Positions 8,918 to 18,417 of a DNA stretch of 64,000 nt are shown here, in pieces. The notes beneath the pieces are model-generated. The model ran no database searches. It was not told the DNA's origin and saw only the letters and a program-made list of their open reading frames with translations. Each line of letters opens with the position of its first letter. The first letter of the stretch is position 1. The stretch is from UBA6168 sp965222975 (GTDB lineage: Bacteria > Bacteroidota > Bacteroidia > Chitinophagales > Saprospiraceae): contig CBDCVJ010000038.1 in assembly GCA_965222975.1 (NCBI GenBank), positions 248,001 through 312,000 of the forward strand. Reading direction: 5' to 3'. The translations under genes were made by a program, and so were the position numbers.

Positions 8918-11311
8918 TCATTCCTTAAACTCCTCCGGAAAATATTTCCTCATCAATGCCTCCCACCTCTCCGGTTGCTCCCGCAAAAGTGATAGGTCTG
9001 TATCCTTTTGCATCCAGTCATAATCTGTCCATCCACTTTCTAAAGCTCTTTCCAAATAAATAAAAGCCTGCTCTGCGTCCATTTGCTGAGCCATATTGCA
9101 GGCTAAGTTGTAAAGATTAAGAGGTACATTTACAGAAGCGCTGATTAGCTCTTTCAATATTTTTTCTGATTTTTTAAAATCTTTAATTTGCCAAAAATAA
9201 AATTCAATCTTTTCTTTGTAATACAGACTTGTAGAATCTAATTGGTGTGCTTTTTTAAAAGCTTCTCCTGCATTTTCAAGATCTCCAATTAATAAATAAT
9301 TTGTTCCTAAATCAACATAGGTATTAATCAGGGTAGAGTCTAATGAAATGATTTTAAGCAAGGTATTGATTGCTTTCGGAATCTGATCCAAATCTTTGTA
9401 TGAAATAGCAAGGTTTGCCCAAAGCAATGCGTGAGTGGAGTCAATGGCAATGCCTTTTTTTAAAATTTTCTCCCCTTCATTTGGCCGGCCTGAGTTATTA
9501 AATAATGCCCCGAGATTATTATAAGGATATATAAAATTTTTATCCAAGGCATTTGACTTTAAGAAATAGGTTGTTGCAATTTCGAGATCGGTTGTTTGCC
9601 TATCATTTAAATATCGGTTAGCATATACTACCCCATAGCCATTTAATAAATACGCATTGGTGTCAATGACTGATGCCCTACCCAATAGGGAAATAGCTGC
9701 TTTAAAATCACCATATTTTGGATATAAAATCCATGATGTGGTTATATAAGGCTGCTGCCAAGTCGGCACTTCTTCGACTGCCTGCTCCATATAAAACATC
9801 ATGGAATCACGCTGATTGAGATTATGACCAAAAGCATTTGCCATTAAATAAAATATATAAGCATTTGAGTTTTGCCAAGTCAATGATTGACGGCATTTAT
9901 CAATGACATGGTTGCCCAACTCCGAATTGGCATTTTCTCCAACCTCCAATTTCAACATTAGTGCCTCAAACAGGTATCTCCTTGCTTTCAATGTTTTGTA
10001 CATATAGTGATGGTTGCTCAATATTTCGGCGGCTCGTTCCAGATTTGCAGGATAGGGTCTGTATTTATCTAATAGGGTCTTTTTTGATTGTTTTTGTTCT
10101 TCCGGTTCCATGTTCATTAAGCCGATCAGCGCCTGCTGGGCATCATCTTGCAGGGCTGCGGCATAGTTTCTCCGCATGCTTGAATGCAGCCGTTCCAATT
10201 GCGGTTCTTTGATTAATAGTTCATAATAAAAATCCGCACTCTTGTCCGCCGGAGCGGATGCATTTTCGGGAAACAAAAATGCCTTTTCCTCCAACGATCT
10301 TTTAAAAGCAAAATACTGCACCACAACATTGGAGTCGGCTGCCGCCAAAACATCGTCCTCGATGCCCCGTGACTCGGTAGCGGCAAATATTTGCATCTGT
10401 CCTTTGCGTCCTTCTTTTATTTGCGCCAATATTTCGGGGAAAATATCCGTCAGTTTCTCCCGGCCGTTCCCTACGACCATCGGCAATTGGTTTTGAGGCG
10501 CTACCTCCGGCGTGACGTGATCTCCGAGGTACATATCAATTTCCCTGACGGTGACGGTCTGGTCATTGTCCCTATCGGCCATGCCGTACAAGCCATCAAG
10601 CAGGTGGTAGCTAAATGCCCCACGTCCGCCGCCCCACTGCTCCCCTTCGATGCTATACTCGTCGGGCTGGCAGGAAAGGATTTTGACCTCATTGGCAAAC
10701 TGTTGGGAGAGGTTGGTAGCCGTGGCCTGTGCTCCGCCGATGCCGCTCCCCGACAGCTTGCCCGACCGACAGGCATCGGTGATCAAGACCACCTTGGCCT
10801 TGTTCTGAAGGGAAATGGTCGATACCACATCTTTCAGGTCACGCACATTGAACGCCCCGCCCGCCATGTATACATGCGACGGCGCATCCCAACAAAGCAA
10901 ATACCCCGGCTGGGTAATGCTTTTCTTCTCCACATCGCCATGACCGGAGAAATAAATGATCGCCCGGTCGTTTTCCCCTGCCACTTCCCACAACCAATCA
11001 AGCGCCCTGGCAAATTGGGCATGGGTCGCCTGTTTGTTGATCAGCACCTTTAGGTGGTCTTCATCCAATGAGCCGCCTGCGGGTGATTGCAAAAAACCCG
11101 CAAAGGCCAGGGCATCTTTATCGGCAAAGCGCAGGTCGGTAATGCCCTCGTCCTGATAGTCGGAAATGCCGACGACGACGGCGTAGGTTTGGCCGGTTGC
11201 GAGTTGCCCAATGCCAGTCGAGATTGGAATGACGCCTTTTTCTTGTGCGAAAAGAGAAATAGTCAAAAATAGAAATGCTATTGCACAGTAGTTTTTCATT
11301 GGTTTGGCCAT
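8918..11311 (-). CDS. Exported caspase-family (C14) peptidase with TPR repeats, copy 2
   Basis: 797 residues. Residues 1-22 look like a signal peptide, suggesting a periplasmic or surface location. The caspase domain (about 40-290) has the expected catalytic pair: His124 in Ser-Gly-His-Gly-Asp and Cys181 in Asp-Ala-Cys-Arg-Ser-Gly. After a linker, roughly residues 480-760 form TPR-type helical repeats, probably for protein contacts. The start codon overlaps nothing but directly follows the stop of the upstream paralogue (11312), so both are surely on one mRNA; Met5 is an alternative start. Bacterial caspase homologues usually cleave after basic residues. The substrate and role here are unknown. 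Confidence 0.9.
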   Translation of the reverse strand: MAKPMKNYCAIAFLFLTISLFAQEKGVIPISTGIGQLATGQTYAVVVGISDYQDEGITDLRFADKDALAFAGFLQSPAGGSLDEDHLKVLINKQATHAQFARALDWLWEVAGENDRAIIYFSGHGDVEKKSITQPGYLLCWDAPSHVYMAGGAFNVRDLKDVVSTISLQNKAKVVLITDACRSGKLSGSGIGGAQATATNLSQQFANEVKILSCQPDEYSIEGEQWGGGRGAFSYHLLDGLYGMADRDNDQTVTVREIDMYLGDHVTPEVAPQNQLPMVVGNGREKLTDIFPEILAQIKEGRKGQMQIFAATESRGIEDDVLAAADSNVVVQYFAFKRSLEEKAFLFPENASAPADKSADFYYELLIKEPQLERLHSSMRRNYAAALQDDAQQALIGLMNMEPEEQKQSKKTLLDKYRPYPANLERAAEILSNHHYMYKTLKARRYLFEALMLKLEVGENANSELGNHVIDKCRQSLTWQNSNAYIFYLMANAFGHNLNQRDSMMFYMEQAVEEVPTWQQPYITTSWILYPKYGDFKAAISLLGRASVIDTNAYLLNGYGVVYANRYLNDRQTTDLEIATTYFLKSNALDKNFIYPYNNLGALFNNSGRPNEGEKILKKGIAIDSTHALLWANLAISYKDLDQIPKAINTLLKIISLDSTLINTYVDLGTNYLLIGDLENAGEAFKKAHQLDSTSLYYKEKIEFYFWQIKDFKKSEKILKELISASVNVPLNLYNLACNMAQQMDAEQAFIYLERALESGWTDYDWMQKDTDLSLLREQPERWEALMRKYFPEEFKE

Positions 11312-13999
11312 TTATTCGTCAGATGTTTTGTGTTGTTCGGGGAAGTATTTTTTCATCAGGGCACCCCAACGTTGCTTTTGCTTTCTCAAATTAGTGAGAT
11401 CTTCTTCTTGCTGCATGCGGTTAAAATTCTTATAGCCTTTTTTAAGTACTTCTTCCAAATGATGAAAGGCTTCATCGGGGGCCTGAGACAGGCTTTTTAG
11501 ACGGGCTACATTGTAATCGGCTAGTGGGTCTGTTGAATTATGCTTGAGATTTAATTGATTATAGATCTCCGCTTCAGTAGCGCGACCTATTTTGTAGTAA
11601 AGTTTGGATAACTCATAGTAACTGTCAACAAATACAGGGTTAAGTTGAATGGCTTTTTTAAAATATTTTTCTGCCTCTTCATAGCGACTTGTATTGGCGT
11701 ATAGACTTCCCAAACCTGTTAGGGCTTCAACGAAGGCAGAGTCAAAATGAAGAGCCCTCTTAAATTGTTCGATACCCTCTTCATAACGCTCCATTTTGGT
11801 GTACAAAAGACCCAAATCTTCAAAGCCCAATTTATAATCCGGCTCGAATTGAATGGTTTTTTTTAAATGTTGCTCGGAGAGTTCATATTCGTGGGTTTTT
11901 CTGTACAGACGTCCCAAATATAAATGGGCTGGAACAAGAGTTGAATCGATTCGAATGGCTTTTTTTAAATACTGCTCAGCCAGGTCATAGTCACAGGTTG
12001 CTATGTAAAGACTCCCCAAGTTACCGTATGCCCAAATATAAGTTGAATCCAATTGAATGGTTTTTTTTAAATATTGCTCGGCCAACTCATATTGGTGGGT
12101 TATTCTGTATAGACGTCCCAATGTTCCGTAGGTACTGGTACGAGTCGAATCCAATTGAATGCCTTTCTTTAAATACTGCTCTGCCAAGTTGAAGCGCCGG
12201 GTTATAGTGTAAAGGTTTCCTAGATTTCGGAATGCCCCGGCATAAGTTGAATCCAATTCAATAACCTTTTTGTAGTGTTCTACTGCGAGGTCCAGCTCAT
12301 TTTTCTGTTTGTAATAAGTGCCCCATGTGTTCCAGACACGTGCCTCACTGGAATCTATAAGCGTGGCCTGTTCCAGATAAGGCCTTGCCCGGTCAAACTG
12401 CTTGAATTTTTGACTAAACAAATAAGCTAAATCAATATATATAGTATTCCACGAAGGATACAACTCCATGGCCTTTTGGGCATATATTTCAGTAGAGTCA
12501 GGTTGACGAAGTTGACTCCCGAATACCATCATCATCTGCCAATAGGCGTGCGGCATTTCCGGTTGCCATTCAAGCGCTAGGCGGAATTGCTCCAATGCTT
12601 TGATGCCCCGTTCATTATGAGCAATGTGTTTTATCGACTGCCTTGAATTTACCAGAAAGTAGCCTTCAAAAAAATACTTACGGGCCTGTAGGGTAGCATA
12701 CATGTAATGCTCTTTTCCCAGTAGTTCGGCTGCCCGCTCCAAACAGGCCGGGAATGACCTGACTTTTCTTGTAAACACCCCATTAGGAAGCCTACCAAAT
12801 GTTCGACCGAGGCTTGGCTTCATCCATTCGTTCATCACCTGCTGTGCATCATCCTGCAGGGCAGCGGCATAGTTGCGTCGCATGGAAGAATGCAACCGTT
12901 GCAACTGCGGCTCTTTACTGAGTATTTGGTAATAATGTTCGGCATAATCGTTTTCAGCCCGGCCATTTTCTGCAAAAAGGAACTGCTTGTCATCCAATGC
13001 CTTTTGAAAGGCAAAATACATTTCCACAATATTGGTATCAGCTTCCGCCAATACATCGTCCTCGATGCCTCTTGACTCGGTGGCGGTGAACAAAGGCAGT
13101 TGCCCTTTTTTTCTTTCTTTCAGTTGTGCCAAGATTTCGGGGAAAACATCGGTCAGCTTCTCCCTGCTGTCTCCAATGATCATCGGCAATTGGTTTTGCG
13201 GGGCGACCTCCGGGGTCACATGGTCTTCGAGGTAGCGGTCGATCTCCCGCAGGCTGATGGCCTGGTCGTTGTCCCTGTCCGCCATCCCATAAAGGCCATC
13301 GAGCAGGTGGTAGCTGAATGCCCCCCGGCCGCCGCCCCACTGCTCGCCCTCGATGCTGTACTCGTCGGGCTGGCAGGAAAGGATCTTGATCTCGTTGGCG
13401 TACTGCCTGGCGAGGTTGCTGCCCGTAATCTGCGCCCCACCCACGGAACTGCCCGACAGTTTCCCAGAGCGGCAGGCATCGGTGATGACGACGACCTTGG
13501 CCTTGTTCTGGGCGGACAGCGTGGTGATGACATCCTGGAACATTGGCAGTGCCAATGCACCACCAGCCAAATAGATTTTGGACGGCGCATCCCAGCAGAG
13601 CAGGTAACCAGGCTGCGTGATGCTTTTTCTTTCCACATCCCCATGGCCGGAGAAATAAATAATGACCCGGTCGTTTTCTTTCACCACTTCCCACAGCCAG
13701 TCCAATGCTATGGCAAATTGAGCAACGGTCGCTTTTTCATTGATCAACACTTTTAAATGATCTTCATCCAAACTGCCACCTGCTTTTGACTGCAAAAAAC
13801 CGGCAAAGGCCAGTGCGTCCTTATCGGCGAAGCGCAGGTCGGGGATGCCCTCGTCCTGGTAGTCGGAGATGCCGACGACGACGGCGTAGGTGGAACCAGT
13901 TGCAGGTTGCCCGTTGCCAGTTATTGGCGAGGCACCTTTTTGCTGGGCGTTCAAGAGGAAGCAAAAGCATACCGAAAGGGAAGTGAATATTGTTTTCAT
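11312..13999 (-). CDS. Exported caspase-family (C14) peptidase with TPR array, copy 1
   Basis: 895 residues. A signal peptide (about 1-19) is followed by a caspase domain with His119 (Ser-Gly-His-Gly) and Cys176 (Asp-Ala-Cys-Arg-Ser-Gly). The C-terminal half (about 500-850) is a long TPR array whose units are unusually alike even at DNA level (about 11.9-12.3 kb), with repeating Ala-Glu-Gln-Tyr-Leu-Lys-Lys and Leu-Asp-Ser-Thr. The N-terminal domain is close to identical in long stretches to the downstream paralogue, while the TPR halves differ, so the pair arose by tandem duplication with divergence of the recognition region. The caspase-coding part is visibly richer in G+C than its surroundings. 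Confidence 0.9.
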   Translation of the reverse strand: MKTIFTSLSVCFCFLLNAQQKGASPITGNGQPATGSTYAVVVGISDYQDEGIPDLRFADKDALAFAGFLQSKAGGSLDEDHLKVLINEKATVAQFAIALDWLWEVVKENDRVIIYFSGHGDVERKSITQPGYLLCWDAPSKIYLAGGALALPMFQDVITTLSAQNKAKVVVITDACRSGKLSGSSVGGAQITGSNLARQYANEIKILSCQPDEYSIEGEQWGGGRGAFSYHLLDGLYGMADRDNDQAISLREIDRYLEDHVTPEVAPQNQLPMIIGDSREKLTDVFPEILAQLKERKKGQLPLFTATESRGIEDDVLAEADTNIVEMYFAFQKALDDKQFLFAENGRAENDYAEHYYQILSKEPQLQRLHSSMRRNYAAALQDDAQQVMNEWMKPSLGRTFGRLPNGVFTRKVRSFPACLERAAELLGKEHYMYATLQARKYFFEGYFLVNSRQSIKHIAHNERGIKALEQFRLALEWQPEMPHAYWQMMMVFGSQLRQPDSTEIYAQKAMELYPSWNTIYIDLAYLFSQKFKQFDRARPYLEQATLIDSSEARVWNTWGTYYKQKNELDLAVEHYKKVIELDSTYAGAFRNLGNLYTITRRFNLAEQYLKKGIQLDSTRTSTYGTLGRLYRITHQYELAEQYLKKTIQLDSTYIWAYGNLGSLYIATCDYDLAEQYLKKAIRIDSTLVPAHLYLGRLYRKTHEYELSEQHLKKTIQFEPDYKLGFEDLGLLYTKMERYEEGIEQFKRALHFDSAFVEALTGLGSLYANTSRYEEAEKYFKKAIQLNPVFVDSYYELSKLYYKIGRATEAEIYNQLNLKHNSTDPLADYNVARLKSLSQAPDEAFHHLEEVLKKGYKNFNRMQQEEDLTNLRKQKQRWGALMKKYFPEQHKTSDE
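11900..12300 (-). repeat. Nearly identical TPR-coding DNA repeats (about 102 bp unit)
   Basis: Inside the first caspase gene, successive TPR units of 34 codons share long DNA words such as tttaaatactgctc and gaatccaattgaatg. This similarity at the base level points to recent unit duplication or ongoing homogenisation. Confidence 0.65.
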
Positions 14000-14200
14000 A
14001 TAGGGAATTGTTTTTTATAGATACGCCAAAATAGGGAAAGTTATCAGGGTAGAAAGAATAAAAGTCCTATCCTTGGTTCTGGGCATAGCTTTTCCACTCA
14101 CCTAAGTTGTATAGATCAAGACATCCTACTTATCTTCTATTTAGTATTTTTGGCTAAATATTCAGCTTTGCGATAATACTTTTTCAGGAAACTGATAATT

Positions 14201-15364
14201 ATGAAAAATTATTTTATTCATATTATTCTGAGTATAGCTTTATTTTTTGTTGGCTGTAATATAGAACAGGTAGAAACGCCCCTTCCTTCTCAAGTTAGCA
14301 ACCCTCCTGTAATTCATAAACATGTCAAAATATTGGACGACACTTTTGAGGGAAATGAAATTATGATAATTGGTAGTAGTAGTATGGAGTTGGGCAATCT
14401 TGACGATGAAATGGATAATGTCTTTTGGAATTATATTGTCGCCTTTTACAAAAACTTGGACGGAAAAAAAATTGAATTAAAACCACATAAATCCGATTCA
14501 CTTTTATTCATAGATCAGGACAGTACCATATGGGATATATTCGGAAATGCAAAGTCCGGCTTGCAAACAGGTAAACGCCTTAGGCCTGTTAACAGTGGAT
14601 TTGGGTACTGGTTCCATTTTCCGGCAAAATATCCTGACGTCATTATCCATAATGGCTCGCCGCCCAATTCACCACTCGATAATACCCCCGCAGAAAATTG
14701 GTTAATCCCTATTAATTATGTTGTTGCTGCAAGTGGATTAAATGCAATACCCTCACTCGAATTCCCAGAATTTCAATCGGTCAAACCTTCAAGCATTCCT
14801 GATGCATATTCTTTTATTAAAGAAGATGATTTAGTCTTAATGGTAAATTTTGGCAATAAAATCAAATGTTATCCATATCCAATTTTAGATTACCATGAAA
14901 TTGTGAACGACAAATTAAATGGTATACCATACACTGTTACCTATTGTCCGTTGGCCGGCACTGCCAAAGTGTTTGATTCAGATGGGGACAATTTTGGAGT
15001 GTCTGGTTTATTATACAATAATACTTTAATGCCTTTTGATCGGGCCACTGAATCTTATTGGCGGCAACTGGACGGCCTTTGCGTCCATGGGGATAAAATA
15101 GGTGCAAAAAAAGATATATTCACGCACCTTGAAATCACCTGGGCACAGGCAAAAGAATTATTCGAAGAATTTGAGTTGTTAAGTTTAAATACTGGTTATG
15201 ACCGAGACTACACCATATACCCATATGGAAATTATCGTGAAAAAGATGATTTCCTATTATTTCCGGTAGCCGCAACCGATACCAGACTACCTAATAAGGA
15301 AAAAGTATTTTCTATTATTATTAATGATAAAATAAAGGTATATACAATAGAATCTTTTTTCTGA
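14201..15364 (+). CDS. DUF3179 domain-containing lipoprotein
   Basis: 387 residues with a lipoprotein signal: a hydrophobic core, then Phe-Val-Gly-Cys, with the lipidated Cys at residue 19. The C-terminal half matches DUF3179 as I know it: Lys-Cys-Tyr-Pro-Tyr-Pro-Ile-Leu then Tyr-His-Glu-Ile-Val-Asn-Asp, followed by Val-Thr-Tyr-Cys-Pro-Leu-Ala-Gly-Thr and Phe-Gly-Val-Ser-Gly-Leu-Leu-Tyr-Asn. The biochemical role of the family is not established. It is transcribed alone, convergent with the amidase gene and separated from it by a hairpin. Confidence 0.85.
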   Translation: MKNYFIHIILSIALFFVGCNIEQVETPLPSQVSNPPVIHKHVKILDDTFEGNEIMIIGSSSMELGNLDDEMDNVFWNYIVAFYKNLDGKKIELKPHKSDSLLFIDQDSTIWDIFGNAKSGLQTGKRLRPVNSGFGYWFHFPAKYPDVIIHNGSPPNSPLDNTPAENWLIPINYVVAASGLNAIPSLEFPEFQSVKPSSIPDAYSFIKEDDLVLMVNFGNKIKCYPYPILDYHEIVNDKLNGIPYTVTYCPLAGTAKVFDSDGDNFGVSGLLYNNTLMPFDRATESYWRQLDGLCVHGDKIGAKKDIFTHLEITWAQAKELFEEFELLSLNTGYDRDYTIYPYGNYREKDDFLLFPVAATDTRLPNKEKVFSIIINDKIKVYTIESFF

Positions 15365-15390
15365 AAAAAATTCTTACAGAAATTTTATTA

Positions 15391-15443
15391 ATACGAATCG
15401 GGTCGGGTGTTGGCAATGATCATTTCCGACACCCGATCCGTAT
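15391..15443. terminator. Bidirectional terminator between convergent genes
   Basis: The inverted arms (atacgaatcgggt... and ...acccgatccgtat) end in a T-run on the right and an A-rich left flank. They sit between the stops at 15364 and 15446, so the structure can end transcription from both sides. Confidence 0.7.
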
Positions 15444-15445
15444 TT

Positions 15446-17059
15446 TTAATTTTTGTAAACACGTGTTGTAAAAGACTGATCCGAGTTAAAAAGCCTTACC
15501 CAATAAATACCACATGGAAAACTTTCGAAGTTAAGATCAAAATTAAACGACCTACTATTTTTATTAATATTATATTCATTAAATACTACTCTACTTAATG
15601 CATCAAAAACTGAAACCTCAATATTCCCAATAAAATCATTTTCAATCAATATCTGCGCATTATTTTTTGTTGGATTTGGGAAAACCTGGACAGTATTTTC
15701 ATTAAATAAAGAAGTGCTGTTTGTCAAAGGTTCGATAAAAAATTTATTGCTATAACTTGAAGAAGAATCAACCAATGTTGCTTTTACTTTATAATAATAA
15801 GGCGTGGATGGATCAAAAGACTCGTCAACATAGTCGGTGGAATTTGCAGGCAAATTGGCAATGACGTCAAAATCATTATTCAAAAAAGCAGAACGTTCTA
15901 ACTGATAACCATCTTCGCTGTCGGCATTGTCTTCCCACGTGAGCTGAATATTATCATCCATGTTAAATGTCCCATCCAGATTGGTCGGAGGAGCAATGAA
16001 CAAGTTATTGCATTCATGATCGAGTGAGAACTGAACTGCTTCTCTCACCGAATGCAGCATCGGGTAAAAACTGTCGCCGGGACAAGCAGTTGAGCACCCA
16101 TCCCGATGCCCAGAGATATGCTCCAATTCCAATTCAGAACTATTGTGAAATGCATGATCATTGGCTTCAATACCAACATCACAAACCTTCCATGCCAGTA
16201 AACTTTCAAGTGAACCAATAGCTTCGGCAGTAGGAAGCACATCAGTATAATCACCCAACATGCACACGCCCATTGTTCCTGCGTTGGTTCCACAAAAATG
16301 AGCGCCACGCACATTATCACCTCGACCCTGGTAAATGATCCCATTGGGATCTATCAACCAATTGTACCCAATGTCGTCCCAGTTCCTTTCAAAAACGTGA
16401 AAATCATAAATGGACCGGACAGTCGCAGCCCAATCACTTGATGTATTAGACCCTGCCGAGTGGTGTACAATCAGGTGGGTCACCGTGGTAAAAGCTGGCG
16501 TGGCATCTTCTGGACAGGTGCCATCCGGGCACCATCCCAAGCGGTCAACATAACTTGGCTGCGGGCATGGGCAGGCACGGTCGCTAAGAGGAGACACCAC
16601 ATGTAGCGGGTATTCTGTTTTTCCAGGGCTATATAGATGGACTTCAATGCCTTCTATCTCTGACCGCCCCGAATACTGCAACCTTATCTTTTTAACGGTT
16701 TTTTCAGTAAAATAAAGCTGGCTAAAGTATTTGCCTCCTTGTGGAGTCGCATGGTCATCTTTCTTTATCTGGACGGGGTCGAGTTGAGAAACACCATCGT
16801 GGAAAATTGCTTTTAATTCATTTTCCTCTTGCCAATCATTTGCATACCAAACGATGGAATATGCTAGGAAAGGCTCGATATTTTCCAATGGGATATCACC
16901 CAGGCAAGAAGCTTTATAAGTTATTTTGTCATCCAAGTTGAATTGAGCTTGGTTGAGCTGGTGGGGCTCAAAAATCAGGACAGCCCTTTCTGACCGATTT
17001 TGAGCGTTTAAAGAGCAGAAAGAAAGCACAAGCAACAATAACGTGAATATTTTTTTCAT
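15446..17059 (-). CDS. Secreted N-acetylmuramoyl-L-alanine amidase (PGRP type) with fibronectin-like and T9SS sorting domains
   Basis: The chosen start is the ATG at 17059, which opens a signal peptide (Met-Lys-Lys-Ile-Phe, cleavage near Asn-Ala-Gln20); the frame runs nine codons further up. Of 537 residues, about 190-345 form a peptidoglycan-recognition/amidase_2 domain. All zinc ligands are visible: His199 in Val-His-His-Ser-Ala-Gly, His318 in Ser-Gly-His-Arg-Asp, and Cys326 in Ala-Cys-Pro-Gly-Asp, so it should be catalytically active against peptidoglycan. A fibronectin-III-like domain (about 355-440) and a T9SS type A sorting domain (about 455-537, Phe-Pro-Asn-Pro) follow. T9SS export implies it acts outside the cell, on foreign or shed peptidoglycan rather than its own wall. 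Confidence 0.9.
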   Translation of the reverse strand: MKKIFTLLLLVLSFCSLNAQNRSERAVLIFEPHQLNQAQFNLDDKITYKASCLGDIPLENIEPFLAYSIVWYANDWQEENELKAIFHDGVSQLDPVQIKKDDHATPQGGKYFSQLYFTEKTVKKIRLQYSGRSEIEGIEVHLYSPGKTEYPLHVVSPLSDRACPCPQPSYVDRLGWCPDGTCPEDATPAFTTVTHLIVHHSAGSNTSSDWAATVRSIYDFHVFERNWDDIGYNWLIDPNGIIYQGRGDNVRGAHFCGTNAGTMGVCMLGDYTDVLPTAEAIGSLESLLAWKVCDVGIEANDHAFHNSSELELEHISGHRDGCSTACPGDSFYPMLHSVREAVQFSLDHECNNLFIAPPTNLDGTFNMDDNIQLTWEDNADSEDGYQLERSAFLNNDFDVIANLPANSTDYVDESFDPSTPYYYKVKATLVDSSSSYSNKFFIEPLTNSTSLFNENTVQVFPNPTKNNAQILIENDFIGNIEVSVFDALSRVVFNEYNINKNSRSFNFDLNFESFPCGIYWVRLFNSDQSFTTRVYKN

Positions 17060-17282
17060 AAAATATAGTTGTGAAATTGATGGCATAAACAGTATTTTTC
17101 AAAATTAAAAATCTTTAACATATATTGGTTTGAACAAACATTTGGCAAGTCCGTTAAATGCCAAATATTTTTTCATGCTTTGCTTTTCAGTACTGCAATT
17201 TATCACCCTAATGAAATTGAAAAATTGCCTTACTTTGCCCCTCCCAGACCACCAAATCCACTTCTTAAAAAAATTACCGATT

Positions 17283-18242
17283 ATGATAAAGATCCTCGCC
17301 AACGACGGCATCCATCCAGATGGACAGCTTTTACTGGAAGAAGCCGGTTTTCATGTTGACACAGAAAAAATTGCCCAGGATGAACTTCCGAATGTTCTTC
17401 CCAATTACGACGTCATTTGTGTCCGCAGCGCAACAAAGGTACGCCAAGATTTGATTGACGCCTGCCCGAACTTGAAAATCATTGGTCGTGGGGGCGTCGG
17501 CCTTGACAACATTGATGTGCAGTATGCCCGTGAAAAAGGGTTACGTGTTGTCAATACGCCCAAAGCTTCTTCCCGTGCAGTTGCCGAACTGGCTTTTGGT
17601 CATATGTTCGCACTCGCCCGTCATTTACATTGGTCCAACCGAATCATGCCTACAAAGGGCGACAAAGATTTTAAAGCTATCAAAAAAGCCACTTCGGGAT
17701 TTCAATTGGCAGGCAAAACATTAGGTATCATCGGATTTGGTCGCATTGGGCAGGAGACAGCCAAAATTGGTATAGGCCTAGGGATGAAAGTCATGCCTTG
17801 TGACTTGGTTGTCAATCAAGCGGACATTGACATCAATGTTTTCAAAAGTCAAGATGTTAGTTTGACCGTCCGATTGGAAACTTCTAAATGGGATGAGGTC
17901 TTGGCAAAATCCGACATTCTTACTCTCCACGTACCTGGTGGATCTAAAGCATTGATCGGTGAAGCTGAATTTGCAAAAATGAAAGATGGTGCCATCGTCA
18001 TCAATACTGCCCGTGGAGGCACCATAAATGAAGACGCCCTCTTTACTGCTATTGAAAGCGGTAAGATCAGTGGTGCAGGCCTCGATGTTTTTGTTGGAGA
18101 GCCGACGCCTCGGAAAGAATTGTTGAACCACCCTAAAATTTCCGTCTCCGCTCACATCGGTGGCCAAACTGCCGAAGCCCAATCGCTCATAGGCATGGAA
18201 CTGGCCGAGCAGATCATAGACATATTAGGAGCAGATGGTTAG
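17283..18242 (+). CDS. serA: D-2-hydroxyacid dehydrogenase, D-3-phosphoglycerate dehydrogenase-like
   Basis: 319 residues from the ATG at 17283; the frame is open 51 codons further up, but that extension is not family-like. The NAD-binding motif Gly-Phe-Gly-Arg-Ile-Gly is at residues 151-156. The catalytic set is complete: Arg244 (Thr-Ala-Arg-Gly-Gly), Glu273 and His291 (Ala-His-Ile-Gly-Gly-Gln). The Arg-Gly-Gly-Val-Gly-Leu-Asp-Asn segment (69-76) is typical of phosphoglycerate dehydrogenases of the short class without the C-terminal ACT regulatory domain. It would start serine synthesis from 3-phosphoglycerate. The neighbour folD also belongs to serine/one-carbon metabolism, which supports this role. 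The gene symbol is assigned by similarity. Confidence 0.8.
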   Translation: MIKILANDGIHPDGQLLLEEAGFHVDTEKIAQDELPNVLPNYDVICVRSATKVRQDLIDACPNLKIIGRGGVGLDNIDVQYAREKGLRVVNTPKASSRAVAELAFGHMFALARHLHWSNRIMPTKGDKDFKAIKKATSGFQLAGKTLGIIGFGRIGQETAKIGIGLGMKVMPCDLVVNQADIDINVFKSQDVSLTVRLETSKWDEVLAKSDILTLHVPGGSKALIGEAEFAKMKDGAIVINTARGGTINEDALFTAIESGKISGAGLDVFVGEPTPRKELLNHPKISVSAHIGGQTAEAQSLIGMELAEQIIDILGADG

Positions 18243-18417
18243 TTGATTCGTGATTAATGATTAGTCGATCAATGATTAGTTGCTATAAAGCTTTTTAGAA
18301 AAAATAAAGGCTATTGTTACATTTGTGCCGCTTCATTTTCGAAGCCCGGCACATCATGAATGTCGCCCACCTAATCACTAATCAACTATTCACTAATCAC
18401 TAATCACTAACCAACTA
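18243..18417. repeat. Spacer bracketed by complementary GATTAGT-type word repeats
   Basis: The left arm (about 18238-18283), starting at the serA stop, repeats words like gattagt and gattaatg. The right arm (about 18370-18417), ending at the folD ATG, repeats the complement actaatc/cactaatc. Between them lie 90 bp with a TACATTTG motif (18318-18325) that fits a Bacteroidota -7 box for folD and a short cggc/gccg inverted pair. Confidence 0.6.

Noticed and set aside
10391..13756. Long antisense and alternate-frame ORFs over the caspase domains (10391-11053 +, 13100-13756 +, 13038-13694 -)
   Set aside because: They mirror the G+C-rich, highly conserved caspase coding frames, have no domain-like content and lack starts with sensible context.
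17130..17282. Extended N-terminus of the phosphoglycerate-dehydrogenase-like protein
   Set aside because: The extra 51 codons do not resemble the family, while Met at 17283 begins exactly at the expected first beta strand.
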